Notes under the pieces: generated by a model
Seen by the model: the letters and a program-made list of their open reading frames with translations, nothing else
What the model was told of the DNA's origin: nothing
Database searches by the model: none
Position numbers and translations under genes: made by a program
In this document: in pieces, positions 9,156 through 18,068 of the stretch
Layout of the letters: the number at the start of each line of letters is the position of its first letter
Position numbering within the stretch: position 1 is the first letter of the stretch
Origin: Sulfopaludibacter sp035606355
GTDB taxonomy: Bacteria > Acidobacteriota > Terriglobia > Bryobacterales > Bryobacteraceae
NCBI GenBank assembly: GCA_035606355.1
Contig: DATNFO010000023.1
Coordinates: 25,604 to 89,603, forward strand
Length of the DNA: 64,000 bases
Reading direction: 5' to 3'

Positions 9156-12100
9156 ATGAAGCCGAAACCTTTTCTTGCCCTGATGCTCGGTCTGGCGCTC
9201 GCGCTGATCGGCGCAACTTTGACGATGGCTCAACAGCCCGCGGCCGGACGTGCCGTTCCACCGCGGCCGAAAGGTCCCTGCGACATCTACGCAACGGCCG
9301 GCGACCCGTGTGTCGCGGCCCACAGCACTACACGCGCGCTGTATGCGTCGTACAACGGCCCGCTCTACCAGGTGCTGCGGCAGTCGGACGGCAGGACCTT
9401 GGATATCGGCGTGGTGCGGCCCACCGCGTCGGATGCGGGCGGATATGCCGATGCAGCGGCGCAGGATCGCTTCTGCGCCAACACCTACTGCTGGATCGCC
9501 ATCATCTACGATCAGTCGCCCAAGCACAATAACCTCACCCAGGCGCCGCGTGGAGGTTTCAGCGGCCCGGCGATGGGCGGCTTCAATAATCTTCCGATCG
9601 CGGACATGGCGCCCATTACCATCATGGGGCACAAAGCCTACGGCGTCTTCATCGAGCCCGGCATGGGCCTTCGTCAGAACGACGTCAAGGGCACGGCAGT
9701 CGATGATCAGGCCGAGGGACAGTACTGGGTCATCAATGGCCATCATTACAACTCCGGCTGCTGTTTCGACTATGGCAACGCCGAGATCGACAGCCGCGAT
9801 GACGGCAATGGCACGATGGAGACCGCCTACTTCGGGACCGCCGGCGCCTGGTATCACGGCAATCCTCCGGGCCCGTGGATCATGACCGATCAGGAGAACA
9901 ACCTCGTCGGTTGCGTCAATCAGGATCGGACCAAACTGTGCTCGAACCTGCCGAACATCACGTGGCGCTTCGTGACGGCGATGGCAAAGGGAGAACCGCA
10001 CCACTGGACCAGCATGGGCGGCGACGCCCAGAAGGGCGCGCTCTCAGTCATGTTTGACGGGCCGCGCGTCGATCGCACGTACGACCCGATGCGTAAGCAG
10101 GGCGCGATCCTGTTGGGCAACGGCGGCGACAACAGCAACGGCTCGCAGGGCACGTTTTACGAAGGGGCGATGACTGCGGGGGGCACGTTCCCAACCGACG
10201 CCACCGACCAACTGGTGCAGGCGAACGTCGTGGCCGCGAAATACGACGTCGCACGACTCAACGTCGCCCCGGCTTCGGCAACTACCGCTCCCCCTGGACT
10301 CCAGACGTTCTCGCCGGGATCTTCGCAGGACACCACGGTCACCTTTACCAACACTACCGGCGCGCCCGTTACGGGGCTGAAGTTGAGCGTTTCCGTGCCG
10401 AGGCAGTGGACCGCGGTCTCCAATGGCGCTGCGACGTTCGCCGAACCTGTCGCGCCCGGTGCGACGGTGAGTGCGACCTTCAAAATCACGTCAGCGACAG
10501 CACCGTTCAACGGCGATCTGACAGGCCACGCCTCGTGGACTGCGAGCGGCCGCAACGAATCCGAAACGGCGGTCGAGAAGGTGCGCAACGTGGGTCCGGT
10601 AAAGATCAACGAATTCCGCATCAGCGCTTCGGGCGATGCCACGAACTCGTTTATTGAGCTCTACAACGCCGGCGCGAGTGCTGTTGACCTGTCGAACTGG
10701 ACACTCACCGCGCACCCATCGCAGCAGCCTGTCTTCTCCACCGCGAAGATCCCGGCCGGAACCAGACTCGCGCCTCACGGCTTCTACCTCATCGGCCTTT
10801 CGAACTCGGGACTGGCCGCTCCCGCGCGCAAGGGCGATACGGTCGTCAATGTACGGAGCACGGCCGGCATGTCCGCCGGCGACACCATCGAAATCGACAC
10901 GGGCTCAGGCGTGGAGACGCGCAAGATCGTCAGCGTGGGGACTGCGGCCGGCAACAGCACGACACTTTGGCAACCGGTACCGGAGGGGCCGGTCATTACG
11001 GTTGCGAAAGGTTCTACCAACGTGCCGGTTACCAGCGTGGCGGGCTTCACGGCCGGCGAGAAGGTCGCGCTCGGTCACGGCGCCACGTACCCGGCGATTG
11101 CAAAAGCAATTGAGCAGTACGAAGTCGCTACCATCACCGCGGTCGGCAAGCCGGGCACGCAAGCCTTTCTCGGTGCGGATGCGCCGGCCGGCGCCACCAA
11201 CATCAAAGTGACATCGGTCGCGAATATCTCGGCCGGCGATAAAATCCGGCTGGACGTGGACACCACCGGGCATGGAATCGAAACTGTGACGGTGACGAAC
11301 GTGGGCACGCAGACGAGCCGTACGGCGGTTGTGGGCGAAGCGGCAGCCGGCGCAACCAGCATCAGGGTGCGCGGCGTGAACGGCTTTGCGACGAGCGGCA
11401 AGCTGACGATCGGTGTGCCGGGAGATCAGGAAACGGTGACCATCACCGCGGTTGCGGGCGCTGGTCCGAACGGCACTCTGGACTTCACTCCGGCCCTCGC
11501 TCGCGCGCATATCAACGGCGAACCGGTGGTGGACCAGGGCACAGGCCTCGACATCGCCGCACCGTTGAAGTTCCATCATGCGGCTAACCTCCCCTTCAGC
11601 GATCGGGGAACGGGCATCACCTTCCAGCCCGCGACAGCGTTTGCGCACTCCAGCAACGAGCCTATCCAGCCGCTCGGAGCCGGCATCACCCTGGACAAGC
11701 CACTGCTGAAGGACCACGAGGTGAACGCGGTGGTGCGCGATGCAGCCGTGACCTCGGCGGGTTACCAGGGACCTCCGGCGCCCAACCAGTGGGTCGGCGG
11801 TCCCGTGCTCACTGCTTTAGGCGGCAACATGGTACTCCGCGACGCCGCCGGCATGGTGGCCGATAGCCTGAATTATGGCGGCCTCATCGATCCTTGGGCG
11901 GCGGAGGGATACCAGGGCACGTCGGGATCGGGGCAGAACGGCTGCCGCGTGGCTGCTCCCTCCTCATCGTTTGGCTTCAGAGAGGCGCCTTCGGCTATGA
12001 ACCGGAGTGCCGGACGTTTCCCGGATGGCGCCGATACCGACAGCAACTGCACGGATTTTTTCCTGCAGGCAGCCACCGTTCTGCCGAATGGCTCGGAAGC

Positions 12101-12542
12101 AGGCGCGAAGACTCTGAAGGTGGCCAGCGTCGCGGAGTTTGAGGCGGGCCAGACAATTCTCGTCGATACGGGTACGAATCAGGAGACGGGCGTTGTCGCG
12201 GAGGTGGGAACGGGAGGCGCAGCTTCCTTCTCCTCCGACACCAGTGCGGGCGCCACCACCATCCCCGTCGCCAACGCGGGAGGCTTCGCGTCCGGAGAGA
12301 AAATCGCCATCGATACTGGTGCGAAGCAGGAGACGGCGGTCGTCGTTTCCGCCAATGGCGGCAGGGGCGGGGCCAGAATCACGGTCTCCGAGCCGCTCAA
12401 GTTCGCTCACGGCGGCGGCGCGCAGATTTCCGGCACCGGCATCAGCCTGAGAGCGCCGTTGACCAAATCTCATGCCGCGGGGACGCAGGTCGCCAGCGAT
12501 ATTCCCACGCCGGGCGCGCCCAACAGGTATACCCGGAAATAG
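9156..12542 (+). CDS. Secreted GH54-like alpha-L-arabinofuranosidase with accessory domains
   Basis: 1128 aa. Signal peptide at about 1-25. Residues about 38-365 match the fungal AbfB (GH54) catalytic domain: the paired cysteines GCC at 201-203, E222 in NGTMETAYFG at the position of the family nucleophile, and D325 in GNGGDNS as candidate acid/base. Fungal GH54 enzymes carry a CBM42 domain next; none is seen. Instead there is a NEW3-like beta domain (about 370-460), a lamin-tail-like domain (about 475-560) and at least six short modules of the type AGDxIxIDTGxxxET (about 560-1110). Likely role: removing arabinose from plant polysaccharides, with the modules for anchoring or adhesion. The start ATG has no clear Shine-Dalgarno sequence. 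Confidence 0.8.
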   Translation: MKPKPFLALMLGLALALIGATLTMAQQPAAGRAVPPRPKGPCDIYATAGDPCVAAHSTTRALYASYNGPLYQVLRQSDGRTLDIGVVRPTASDAGGYADAAAQDRFCANTYCWIAIIYDQSPKHNNLTQAPRGGFSGPAMGGFNNLPIADMAPITIMGHKAYGVFIEPGMGLRQNDVKGTAVDDQAEGQYWVINGHHYNSGCCFDYGNAEIDSRDDGNGTMETAYFGTAGAWYHGNPPGPWIMTDQENNLVGCVNQDRTKLCSNLPNITWRFVTAMAKGEPHHWTSMGGDAQKGALSVMFDGPRVDRTYDPMRKQGAILLGNGGDNSNGSQGTFYEGAMTAGGTFPTDATDQLVQANVVAAKYDVARLNVAPASATTAPPGLQTFSPGSSQDTTVTFTNTTGAPVTGLKLSVSVPRQWTAVSNGAATFAEPVAPGATVSATFKITSATAPFNGDLTGHASWTASGRNESETAVEKVRNVGPVKINEFRISASGDATNSFIELYNAGASAVDLSNWTLTAHPSQQPVFSTAKIPAGTRLAPHGFYLIGLSNSGLAAPARKGDTVVNVRSTAGMSAGDTIEIDTGSGVETRKIVSVGTAAGNSTTLWQPVPEGPVITVAKGSTNVPVTSVAGFTAGEKVALGHGATYPAIAKAIEQYEVATITAVGKPGTQAFLGADAPAGATNIKVTSVANISAGDKIRLDVDTTGHGIETVTVTNVGTQTSRTAVVGEAAAGATSIRVRGVNGFATSGKLTIGVPGDQETVTITAVAGAGPNGTLDFTPALARAHINGEPVVDQGTGLDIAAPLKFHHAANLPFSDRGTGITFQPATAFAHSSNEPIQPLGAGITLDKPLLKDHEVNAVVRDAAVTSAGYQGPPAPNQWVGGPVLTALGGNMVLRDAAGMVADSLNYGGLIDPWAAEGYQGTSGSGQNGCRVAAPSSSFGFREAPSAMNRSAGRFPDGADTDSNCTDFFLQAATVLPNGSEAGAKTLKVASVAEFEAGQTILVDTGTNQETGVVAEVGTGGAASFSSDTSAGATTIPVANAGGFASGEKIAIDTGAKQETAVVVSANGGRGGARITVSEPLKFAHGGGAQISGTGISLRAPLTKSHAAGTQVASDIPTPGAPNRYTRK

Positions 12543-12561
12543 CGCTTCGGAGATAGATACC

Positions 12562-12770
12562 TGCTGTTGTTCTCGTCGCGATTTATTCGCCTTTCGATAC
12601 ACCTTTTACCGCTTCCGAACGGTCGCGGCTCCGTTAGCGGAATCAACTACATACGGAGCCGTGACCGTAAGGGAGCGGTGAAAGGTGCCGGGGATCGCTT
12701 CGTTTGAATGCGTCAAAAAAAGCAATTCGATATTTTTTCACAGCCCCGTACGGTAGCGGTGAAAGGTGCC
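12562..12770. repeat. Dispersed palindromic repeat, site 1
   Basis: In the 12543-13018 gap a 90-bp imperfect palindrome lies at 12600-12689: left arm begins CACCTTTTACCGCTTCC, right arm ends GGAGCGGTGAAAGGTGCC. A 38-bp conserved flank with GTTCTCGTCGCG precedes it, and a further inverted unit (CAGCCCCGTA...GCGGTGAAAGGTGCC) lies at 12741-12770. The same family occurs at 35.94-36.17 kb and 63.72-63.90 kb. The rest of the gap up to the sqdB ribosome-binding site shows no gene; a 65-codon ORF at 12708-12905 is just repeat sequence. Confidence 0.85.
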
Positions 12771-13018
12771 GGGAATACGAGTGCGTTTGAATGCGGCAGC
12801 AAGCAATTGTTATTCCTTCAGAACCCGATACAGAGCCGTGAGCTTAGCGAGAAGGACGCCGTTCACATTTATCAACTGCCCGGCCCAATAGCTCGCAAGA
12901 GCTAGGTTAAAGACCGGCCGTGAACTGCTAAGATGAACGCGGGAAGTCGGCCAGGGGATGCCGGCTTGGGTGGATTCGCAGCATAGCTCTCACGGGCTTA
13001 GACGAGGTGAATCCATTG

Positions 13019-14281
13019 ATGAAAGTTCTTGTTCTGGGCGGCGACGGTTATTGTGGCTGGGCCACGGCATTATACTTATCCGCAAAGGGTTATCAGGTGG
13101 CTATCGTCGATAACTTTGTGCGCCGGCAGTGGGATTACGAACTCGGCGTAGAAACATTGACGCCGATCCGTCCGATGCCGCAGCGGCTGCGGGCCTGGAA
13201 GCACGCGACCGGTAAATCGATCGAGTTCTTCACGGGCGACGTCACGGACTACGACTTCATCGCAGGCGCGGTGCAGTCCTTTGCGCCGGATGCCGTCGTT
13301 CATTTCGCCGAACAGCGATCGGCGCCTTACTCGATGATCGACCGCAAACATGCGGTGGCGACGCAAGTAAACAATGTAACAGGCACGCTGAACCTATTGT
13401 TTGCGCTGCGCGAATTGCGCCCGGACTGCCACTTAGTAAAACTCGGCACGATGGGAGAATACGGCACGCCGAACATCGATATCGAAGAAGGGTATCTCAC
13501 AGTCGAGCACAATGGCCGGCGCGACGTTCTGCCGTACCCCAAGCAGCCCGGTTCGTTTTATCACCTGTCAAAGGTTCATGACAGCCACAACATCATGTTC
13601 GCCTGCAAAATCTGGGGCCTGCGCGCCACGGACCTGAACCAAGGCGTGGTGTACGGCACGATGACGGACGAAGTGGCGTTGGATGACGCCCTCACCAATC
13701 GTTTCGATTACGACGAAGTGTTCGGCACGGTCTTGAATCGATTCTGCGCGCAGGCCGCCGTCGGACATCCGCTGACGGTTTACGGCAAAGGCGGACAGAC
13801 GCGCGGTTATCTCGATATTCGCGACACGGTGCGCTGCATAGAGATCGCCTGCCGGAATCCCGCGCGGCCGGGCGAATGCCGGGTCTTCAATCAATTCACC
13901 GAACAATTTTCCGTCCTGGAGCTTGCCGGATTGGTGCAAATCGCGGGCAGGGCGTTGGGCCTGCACGTCGAGATCGAACACATTCCCGATCCGCGCGTCG
14001 AGGCCGAGGAGCATTACTACAACGCCAGGCACTCGAAACTCTGCGAATTAGGACTGCAGCCGCACTTACTCTCAACATCGCTGTTGGATTCCCTGCTGAA
14101 TATCGCGATCCAATATTCGGATCGTGTTGACCAATCGCTGTTCTTACCCAAAGTGAATTGGCGGAACACGCACAACGACCGCCGGCCTAAGAGCATGGCG
14201 GCGGGAGACTCCTTCCGCCCGGCGTTTCAAGCCGCGGGCGTGGCGAATGGCACGGCCGTTCCGTTCGATCAGGGCGACTAA
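13019..14281 (+). CDS. sqdB: UDP-sulfoquinovose synthase
   Basis: 420 aa. An extended SDR/NAD-epimerase-type enzyme that makes UDP-sulfoquinovose from UDP-glucose and sulfite, the head-group donor for sulfolipid SQDG or other sulfoquinovose glycans. The NAD motif GGDGYCG follows the first strand. SQD1-typical blocks are present: FAEQRSAPYSMIDR, LGTMGEYGTPNIDIEEGY, then FYHLSKVHDSHN. The catalytic Thr, Tyr and Lys are T144, Y181 and K185. ATG at 13019 was preferred over GTG at 13007 because GAGGTG sits 9 nt upstream of it. The glycosyltransferase partner SqdX is not evident in the window. The stop overlaps the stop of the convergent GT39 gene by 4 bp. Confidence 0.93.
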   Translation: MKVLVLGGDGYCGWATALYLSAKGYQVAIVDNFVRRQWDYELGVETLTPIRPMPQRLRAWKHATGKSIEFFTGDVTDYDFIAGAVQSFAPDAVVHFAEQRSAPYSMIDRKHAVATQVNNVTGTLNLLFALRELRPDCHLVKLGTMGEYGTPNIDIEEGYLTVEHNGRRDVLPYPKQPGSFYHLSKVHDSHNIMFACKIWGLRATDLNQGVVYGTMTDEVALDDALTNRFDYDEVFGTVLNRFCAQAAVGHPLTVYGKGGQTRGYLDIRDTVRCIEIACRNPARPGECRVFNQFTEQFSVLELAGLVQIAGRALGLHVEIEHIPDPRVEAEEHYYNARHSKLCELGLQPHLLSTSLLDSLLNIAIQYSDRVDQSLFLPKVNWRNTHNDRRPKSMAAGDSFRPAFQAAGVANGTAVPFDQGD

Positions 14282-16119
14282 GTGCCGCGTGAATCGGCCG
14301 GCGGCAGTTGATGATTGGTCAGGAGCGTCTTCCCGCCGCTCCGCGCCACCACCACGAGAGCGCGATCGCCCACCAGACTTTCGAACCGCGGCAACTGCTC
14401 GTCTTTGCAGACCAGGTAATAACGCGGCGCGGCAAGCCAGCGATCCCGCCATTGCGCGTCGTTCAGGAAGACGTCCGGCGCTCCCGGCGCGTAGGATCCA
14501 TATACCAGGTTGTTGAAGCGGCCGTTGAGCAGCCACGCTGTGCGGTTTGTGTAAAAGAAGATCGACGAAAACGTGTAATAGTGATGGTCCACGACTAAGT
14601 CGCCGCCCGGAGCGCGCAGTAACGCTTCGGCAAGCGGCCGCGAAGACAGGTAAGGATCGAACGCCACCATCGCGACGCGGGCTGCGTGGAAAAAGAGGAC
14701 CATCATCAGGCCGGCCGCGAGGAATGCATTGCGCCCGACCGCGCGAACACTTCCGATTGCGCCGATGGCGAAGGCAACCGCTGCCATTGCAAGAGGAAGC
14801 CGCAAATAGGCGAACGATTCCAGCGTGAGATCCTGCATGTGCCCCAGCGAGAGTTTGTAAGCGGAGGGATGCTGGGATAGCGCGGCCGAAATATCTCCCG
14901 GAGCAGGTGTGTTTCGGACGGCCACAAGAATCGCAATGGCCGCGATGGCGGCACATGCGGTGACTACCGCCAACACACGGGTACCGCGCCGGACCCAATC
15001 GCCCCCCGCGGCCATGGCCGAGCCGAGAAGCAGGGCGAGGGCCGGATAGCAGGGCATCGAGTAGTATTCCTGCGTCGTCGAAAAGGTGAAGAACACAAGC
15101 AGGAATCCGGTCCAGCAAAGCGCCAGGAGGCGGGTTTTCCCGGCGCGGTCGAGCGGGCGAAAACTCTGCCGCGCCACCGCGGGGAAATAGACGCTCCACG
15201 GGAACAGCCACACCAGGTGCAGCAGCCAGAAGTAAATCCGCGGCACCGTATCGTAGTCGCGCGGATAGCGCAGGTTCAGCAGCCTCAGCACCTGCTCATT
15301 CATGAAGTAGAACCACAAGAAGCCGTGATACTCGCCGGGCACGCTGCGGAAGGAAAGATCGAAGTAGGGCGGATTGCGCAGCGTCGCGATGATGTGCCAG
15401 GGGGCGGCGATCAGCAGAATCACGCACAGCCCACTCCACGGTCGCAGGCGAGCCCACACCTTTCGCGAGAATAGCTGCCGGGTGAACAGTAGAAACAGAA
15501 ACGCCGCGGCGCCGGGGAACAGCACCGCAATCGTGCTTTTGAGCAGCAGGCCGACTCCGATACTCGCCGCGAGCAGAAAGGCCCAAAGCCGCGGGCGCGG
15601 CTCGTTGTCGTCCAGCGCGCGCAGAAATGCCCACATGGAGAGCGCGATGCTCGCGGTGAGCATCACGTCGGGAATCAGGATGCGGGTGAAGAGGAACAGG
15701 CCGGTGCAGGTGGCGATCACCAAGCCCGCATAGAAGCCGGCGCGGCGCCCGAACGCCCATGTTCCGAAAGCCGCCGTAAGCCATGCGAGCGCGATGCATG
15801 AAAGAGCGATGGGAATGCGGGCCGCCCAGTCGAATGGGCCGAAAACGCGGAACCCACCGGCGATCAACCAGTAGATCAACGGAGATTTCTCAAGGTACGG
15901 GATGCCATCCAGCCGGGCGGTGACCCAGTCGCCGGACGAGAGCATATGGCGCGCGATTTGCGCCTGCACGGCATCCACATCGTCCATCAGGGAAGGCGGT
16001 GAGAGGATGCAGCCTAAGTAGATGGCGGCGGCAAACAAGATGACGGCTATATAGAGGTAAGTATGCGTGCGGATGGCTGGCGCTCCGCTTCGAAGACCGG
16101 TGTCGTCTGAATTTTCCAT
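14278..16119 (-). CDS. GT39-type membrane glycosyltransferase (ArnT/PMT-like)
   Basis: 613 aa from the ATG at 16119; the frame stays open upstream only because it runs under the asnB gene. A first transmembrane helix (about 20-38) is followed by a periplasmic loop with MDDVDA, the acidic pair expected for GT39/GT83 enzymes, then PYLEKSPLIYWL, the E-K-P-P-like segment. About ten more hydrophobic helices and a soluble C-terminal domain follow. It uses polyprenyl-phosphate sugars to glycosylate a lipid or protein outside the membrane; acceptor unknown. It overlaps the 3' end of the upstream asnB gene by 73 bp in the same direction, so the two are likely cotranscribed and translationally coupled. 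Confidence 0.85.
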   Translation of the reverse strand: MENSDDTGLRSGAPAIRTHTYLYIAVILFAAAIYLGCILSPPSLMDDVDAVQAQIARHMLSSGDWVTARLDGIPYLEKSPLIYWLIAGGFRVFGPFDWAARIPIALSCIALAWLTAAFGTWAFGRRAGFYAGLVIATCTGLFLFTRILIPDVMLTASIALSMWAFLRALDDNEPRPRLWAFLLAASIGVGLLLKSTIAVLFPGAAAFLFLLFTRQLFSRKVWARLRPWSGLCVILLIAAPWHIIATLRNPPYFDLSFRSVPGEYHGFLWFYFMNEQVLRLLNLRYPRDYDTVPRIYFWLLHLVWLFPWSVYFPAVARQSFRPLDRAGKTRLLALCWTGFLLVFFTFSTTQEYYSMPCYPALALLLGSAMAAGGDWVRRGTRVLAVVTACAAIAAIAILVAVRNTPAPGDISAALSQHPSAYKLSLGHMQDLTLESFAYLRLPLAMAAVAFAIGAIGSVRAVGRNAFLAAGLMMVLFFHAARVAMVAFDPYLSSRPLAEALLRAPGGDLVVDHHYYTFSSIFFYTNRTAWLLNGRFNNLVYGSYAPGAPDVFLNDAQWRDRWLAAPRYYLVCKDEQLPRFESLVGDRALVVVARSGGKTLLTNHQLPPADSRGT

Positions 16120-17951
16120 CGTCGTATCCACATGAAAAGCAGCATCAGGCCCCAGAGGTGATAACCCATGTTGGCGCGCCGTTCCAGATGCTGCCGGACG
16201 TAGTTTTCCAGCATAGCGCGATGAAACAGTTCGGGCTTCGAATCGCCGAGCAGCGTATCGGTGAGCAGGGCGCGCAGGGGGCCGCGCAGCCATTCGTGCG
16301 CCGGAAAATCGAACCCCATTTTCTTTCGCTTCAACGTCGATTCGGGAAGCTTGCCACGCATCAATTCGCGCAAAACCACCTTTCCGGTTGTGCCGCGAAG
16401 CTTCCAGCAAGCCGGCAGCGAGGCGGCGAATTCGACGATCCTGTGGTCGAGGAAGGGCGGCCGCACCTCGATGGAACTGGCCATGCTCATGCGGTCCAGC
16501 TTGGCGAGTATGTCGTCAGGCAGGTAACAGCGCTGGTCGAAGCGCAGGAAAGTTTCCAGGCTGTCTTCCGTGGCGCCTTGCAGAAGTGCGTTCAGCGCTT
16601 CAGGGAGCGGAATCGCCGCGAGCGCTCGCTTCTCATCGCCGGAGAACGTGCCGTTCCAGTAGACGTGAGCCCGTGCCGCCGGCATCAGGCAGCCTTCGGC
16701 GAAGCGCTTTAGCTTATAGTCCAACCCGAGCGATTCGTCCGAGACGGGCAGGCGGCGGGCTGTCGCGCACGCCGCCCGGAGCATCCAACGAGGCATGCGC
16801 CTCGCTCGACGGGCGAGCTCATCGGCGCGGTAGGTCAGGTATCCGGCGAACAACTCGTCCGCGCCTTCGCCGCTCAATGCCACAGTTACACTGCGGCGCG
16901 TCATGCGGGAAAGGAACCACACGGGCAGCGCGCCGCCATCGGCATTCGGCTCATCGAAGTGATGCGCAAATTGCTCCACCGCGCCCGCGAGATCGCACTC
17001 GGCATTCAGGTCGAATTCGTGGTGATCGGTTTGATAACGGGCGGCAGTGCTGCGAATCTGTTCCGATTCGTCGCAGGACCGCCCCGCGTAGGAAATGGAA
17101 AAGGTCGAAAGCTGCCGCGTAGAAGCCGCCGACGCATACTCGAGAATCGTGGAGGAGTCCAGCCCGCCGCTGAGCCAAATGCCGAGCGGGACATCGGCGA
17201 TCAGATGCTCCCGAACGGACTGCCTCAGAAGGCGGTCCAGTTCCCATTTGGCCGCTTCTAGCGTCCACTGTTGCGGGGCCGCGGCCGGGAACTGCCAGTA
17301 CCGGCGCTGTCGCGTGTTGCCGTTGCTCCATGCGAGCCAGCACCCCGGCGGCAATTTCTCGATGCCTTCGACCATCGTGTACGGCCCGGGCACATAATTC
17401 AGGGCGAGATAGCAATCGAGGGCGGCGGGGCTAAGGGAGCGTGGGACCTCCGGATGCACAAAAATGGCCTTCAACTCCGAGCCGAAATAGAGGTCGGAAC
17501 CCTGCCGCGTGAAGTATAGAGGCTTGATCCCCATGCGGTCGCGAGCCAGAACCAGCCGCTCGCGCGATTCCGACCAAAGGGCCACGGCAAACATGCCGCG
17601 CAGACGGCTGAAGCATTCCACATCCCATTCCAGGAATGCCACGAGCACCGCTTCGGTATCCGTATGCGTGCGGAAGCGGCGGCCGCGCTGCTCCAGTTCG
17701 CGCCGCAGTTCCTCGTAATTGTAAATTTCTCCGTTGAAGACGATGACCACGTCGCCGTCTTCGGAAAGAATGGGCTGATCTCCGCTGGCGAGATCGATGA
17801 TCTTCAAACGGGTAGCGGCGAGCGAGACCTTGGCGGATTCGAAAACACCCTGCTGATCCGGACCGCGGTGCAGAATGCTGCTCATCGCCTCGCGAATACG
17901 GCCGGGGTCGGGCCGTTGGTTACGATGAGTGAATCCTGCAATGCCGCACAA
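16047..17951 (-). CDS. asnB: Asparagine synthase (glutamine-hydrolysing)
   Basis: 634 aa from a TTG at 17951, chosen because it places CGIAGF directly after Met; Cys2 must be the free N-terminal nucleophile of the glutaminase domain. A GTG four codons upstream would block this. Residues 2-200 form the class II glutaminase (HRGPD, FNGEIYN). The synthetase domain has the PP-loop SGGLDSS at about 261-267 and a GEGADELF segment. It transfers glutamine ammonia to aspartate or to another carboxylate. In genomes with PEP-CTERM proteins an exosortase-linked amidotransferase of the same family and length occurs, so involvement in surface polymer synthesis with the adjoining GT39 gene is an alternative. 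Divergent from the HpnI-like gene. Confidence 0.88.
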   Translation of the reverse strand: MCGIAGFTHRNQRPDPGRIREAMSSILHRGPDQQGVFESAKVSLAATRLKIIDLASGDQPILSEDGDVVIVFNGEIYNYEELRRELEQRGRRFRTHTDTEAVLVAFLEWDVECFSRLRGMFAVALWSESRERLVLARDRMGIKPLYFTRQGSDLYFGSELKAIFVHPEVPRSLSPAALDCYLALNYVPGPYTMVEGIEKLPPGCWLAWSNGNTRQRRYWQFPAAAPQQWTLEAAKWELDRLLRQSVREHLIADVPLGIWLSGGLDSSTILEYASAASTRQLSTFSISYAGRSCDESEQIRSTAARYQTDHHEFDLNAECDLAGAVEQFAHHFDEPNADGGALPVWFLSRMTRRSVTVALSGEGADELFAGYLTYRADELARRARRMPRWMLRAACATARRLPVSDESLGLDYKLKRFAEGCLMPAARAHVYWNGTFSGDEKRALAAIPLPEALNALLQGATEDSLETFLRFDQRCYLPDDILAKLDRMSMASSIEVRPPFLDHRIVEFAASLPACWKLRGTTGKVVLRELMRGKLPESTLKRKKMGFDFPAHEWLRGPLRALLTDTLLGDSKPELFHRAMLENYVRQHLERRANMGYHLWGLMLLFMWIRRWKIQTTPVFEAERQPSARILTSI

Positions 17952-17986
17952 GGTTGCATCCACTGTAACAGAGCGACCTGACTCAG

Positions 17987-18002
17987 CTAATTAGTCAATT
18001 AG
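17987..18002. promoter_or_regulatory. AT-rich inverted repeat between divergent asnB and GT21 genes
   Basis: CTAATT-AGTC-AATTAG is a perfect inverted repeat in an otherwise GC-rich genome, located 35 bp upstream of the asnB start and 66 bp upstream of the GT21 start. It may be an operator or part of overlapping promoters. Confidence 0.3.
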
Positions 18003-18068
18003 AGCTACACAAACCGTGTACCCAAAGGGAGCTCCGCAGTCGTCTTATAGCAGACGTCCGAAAGCGCT

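Noticed and set aside
12708..12905. 65-codon ORF downstream of the GH54 gene
   Set aside because: Lies in the dispersed repeat and has no recognisable domain or ribosome-binding site.
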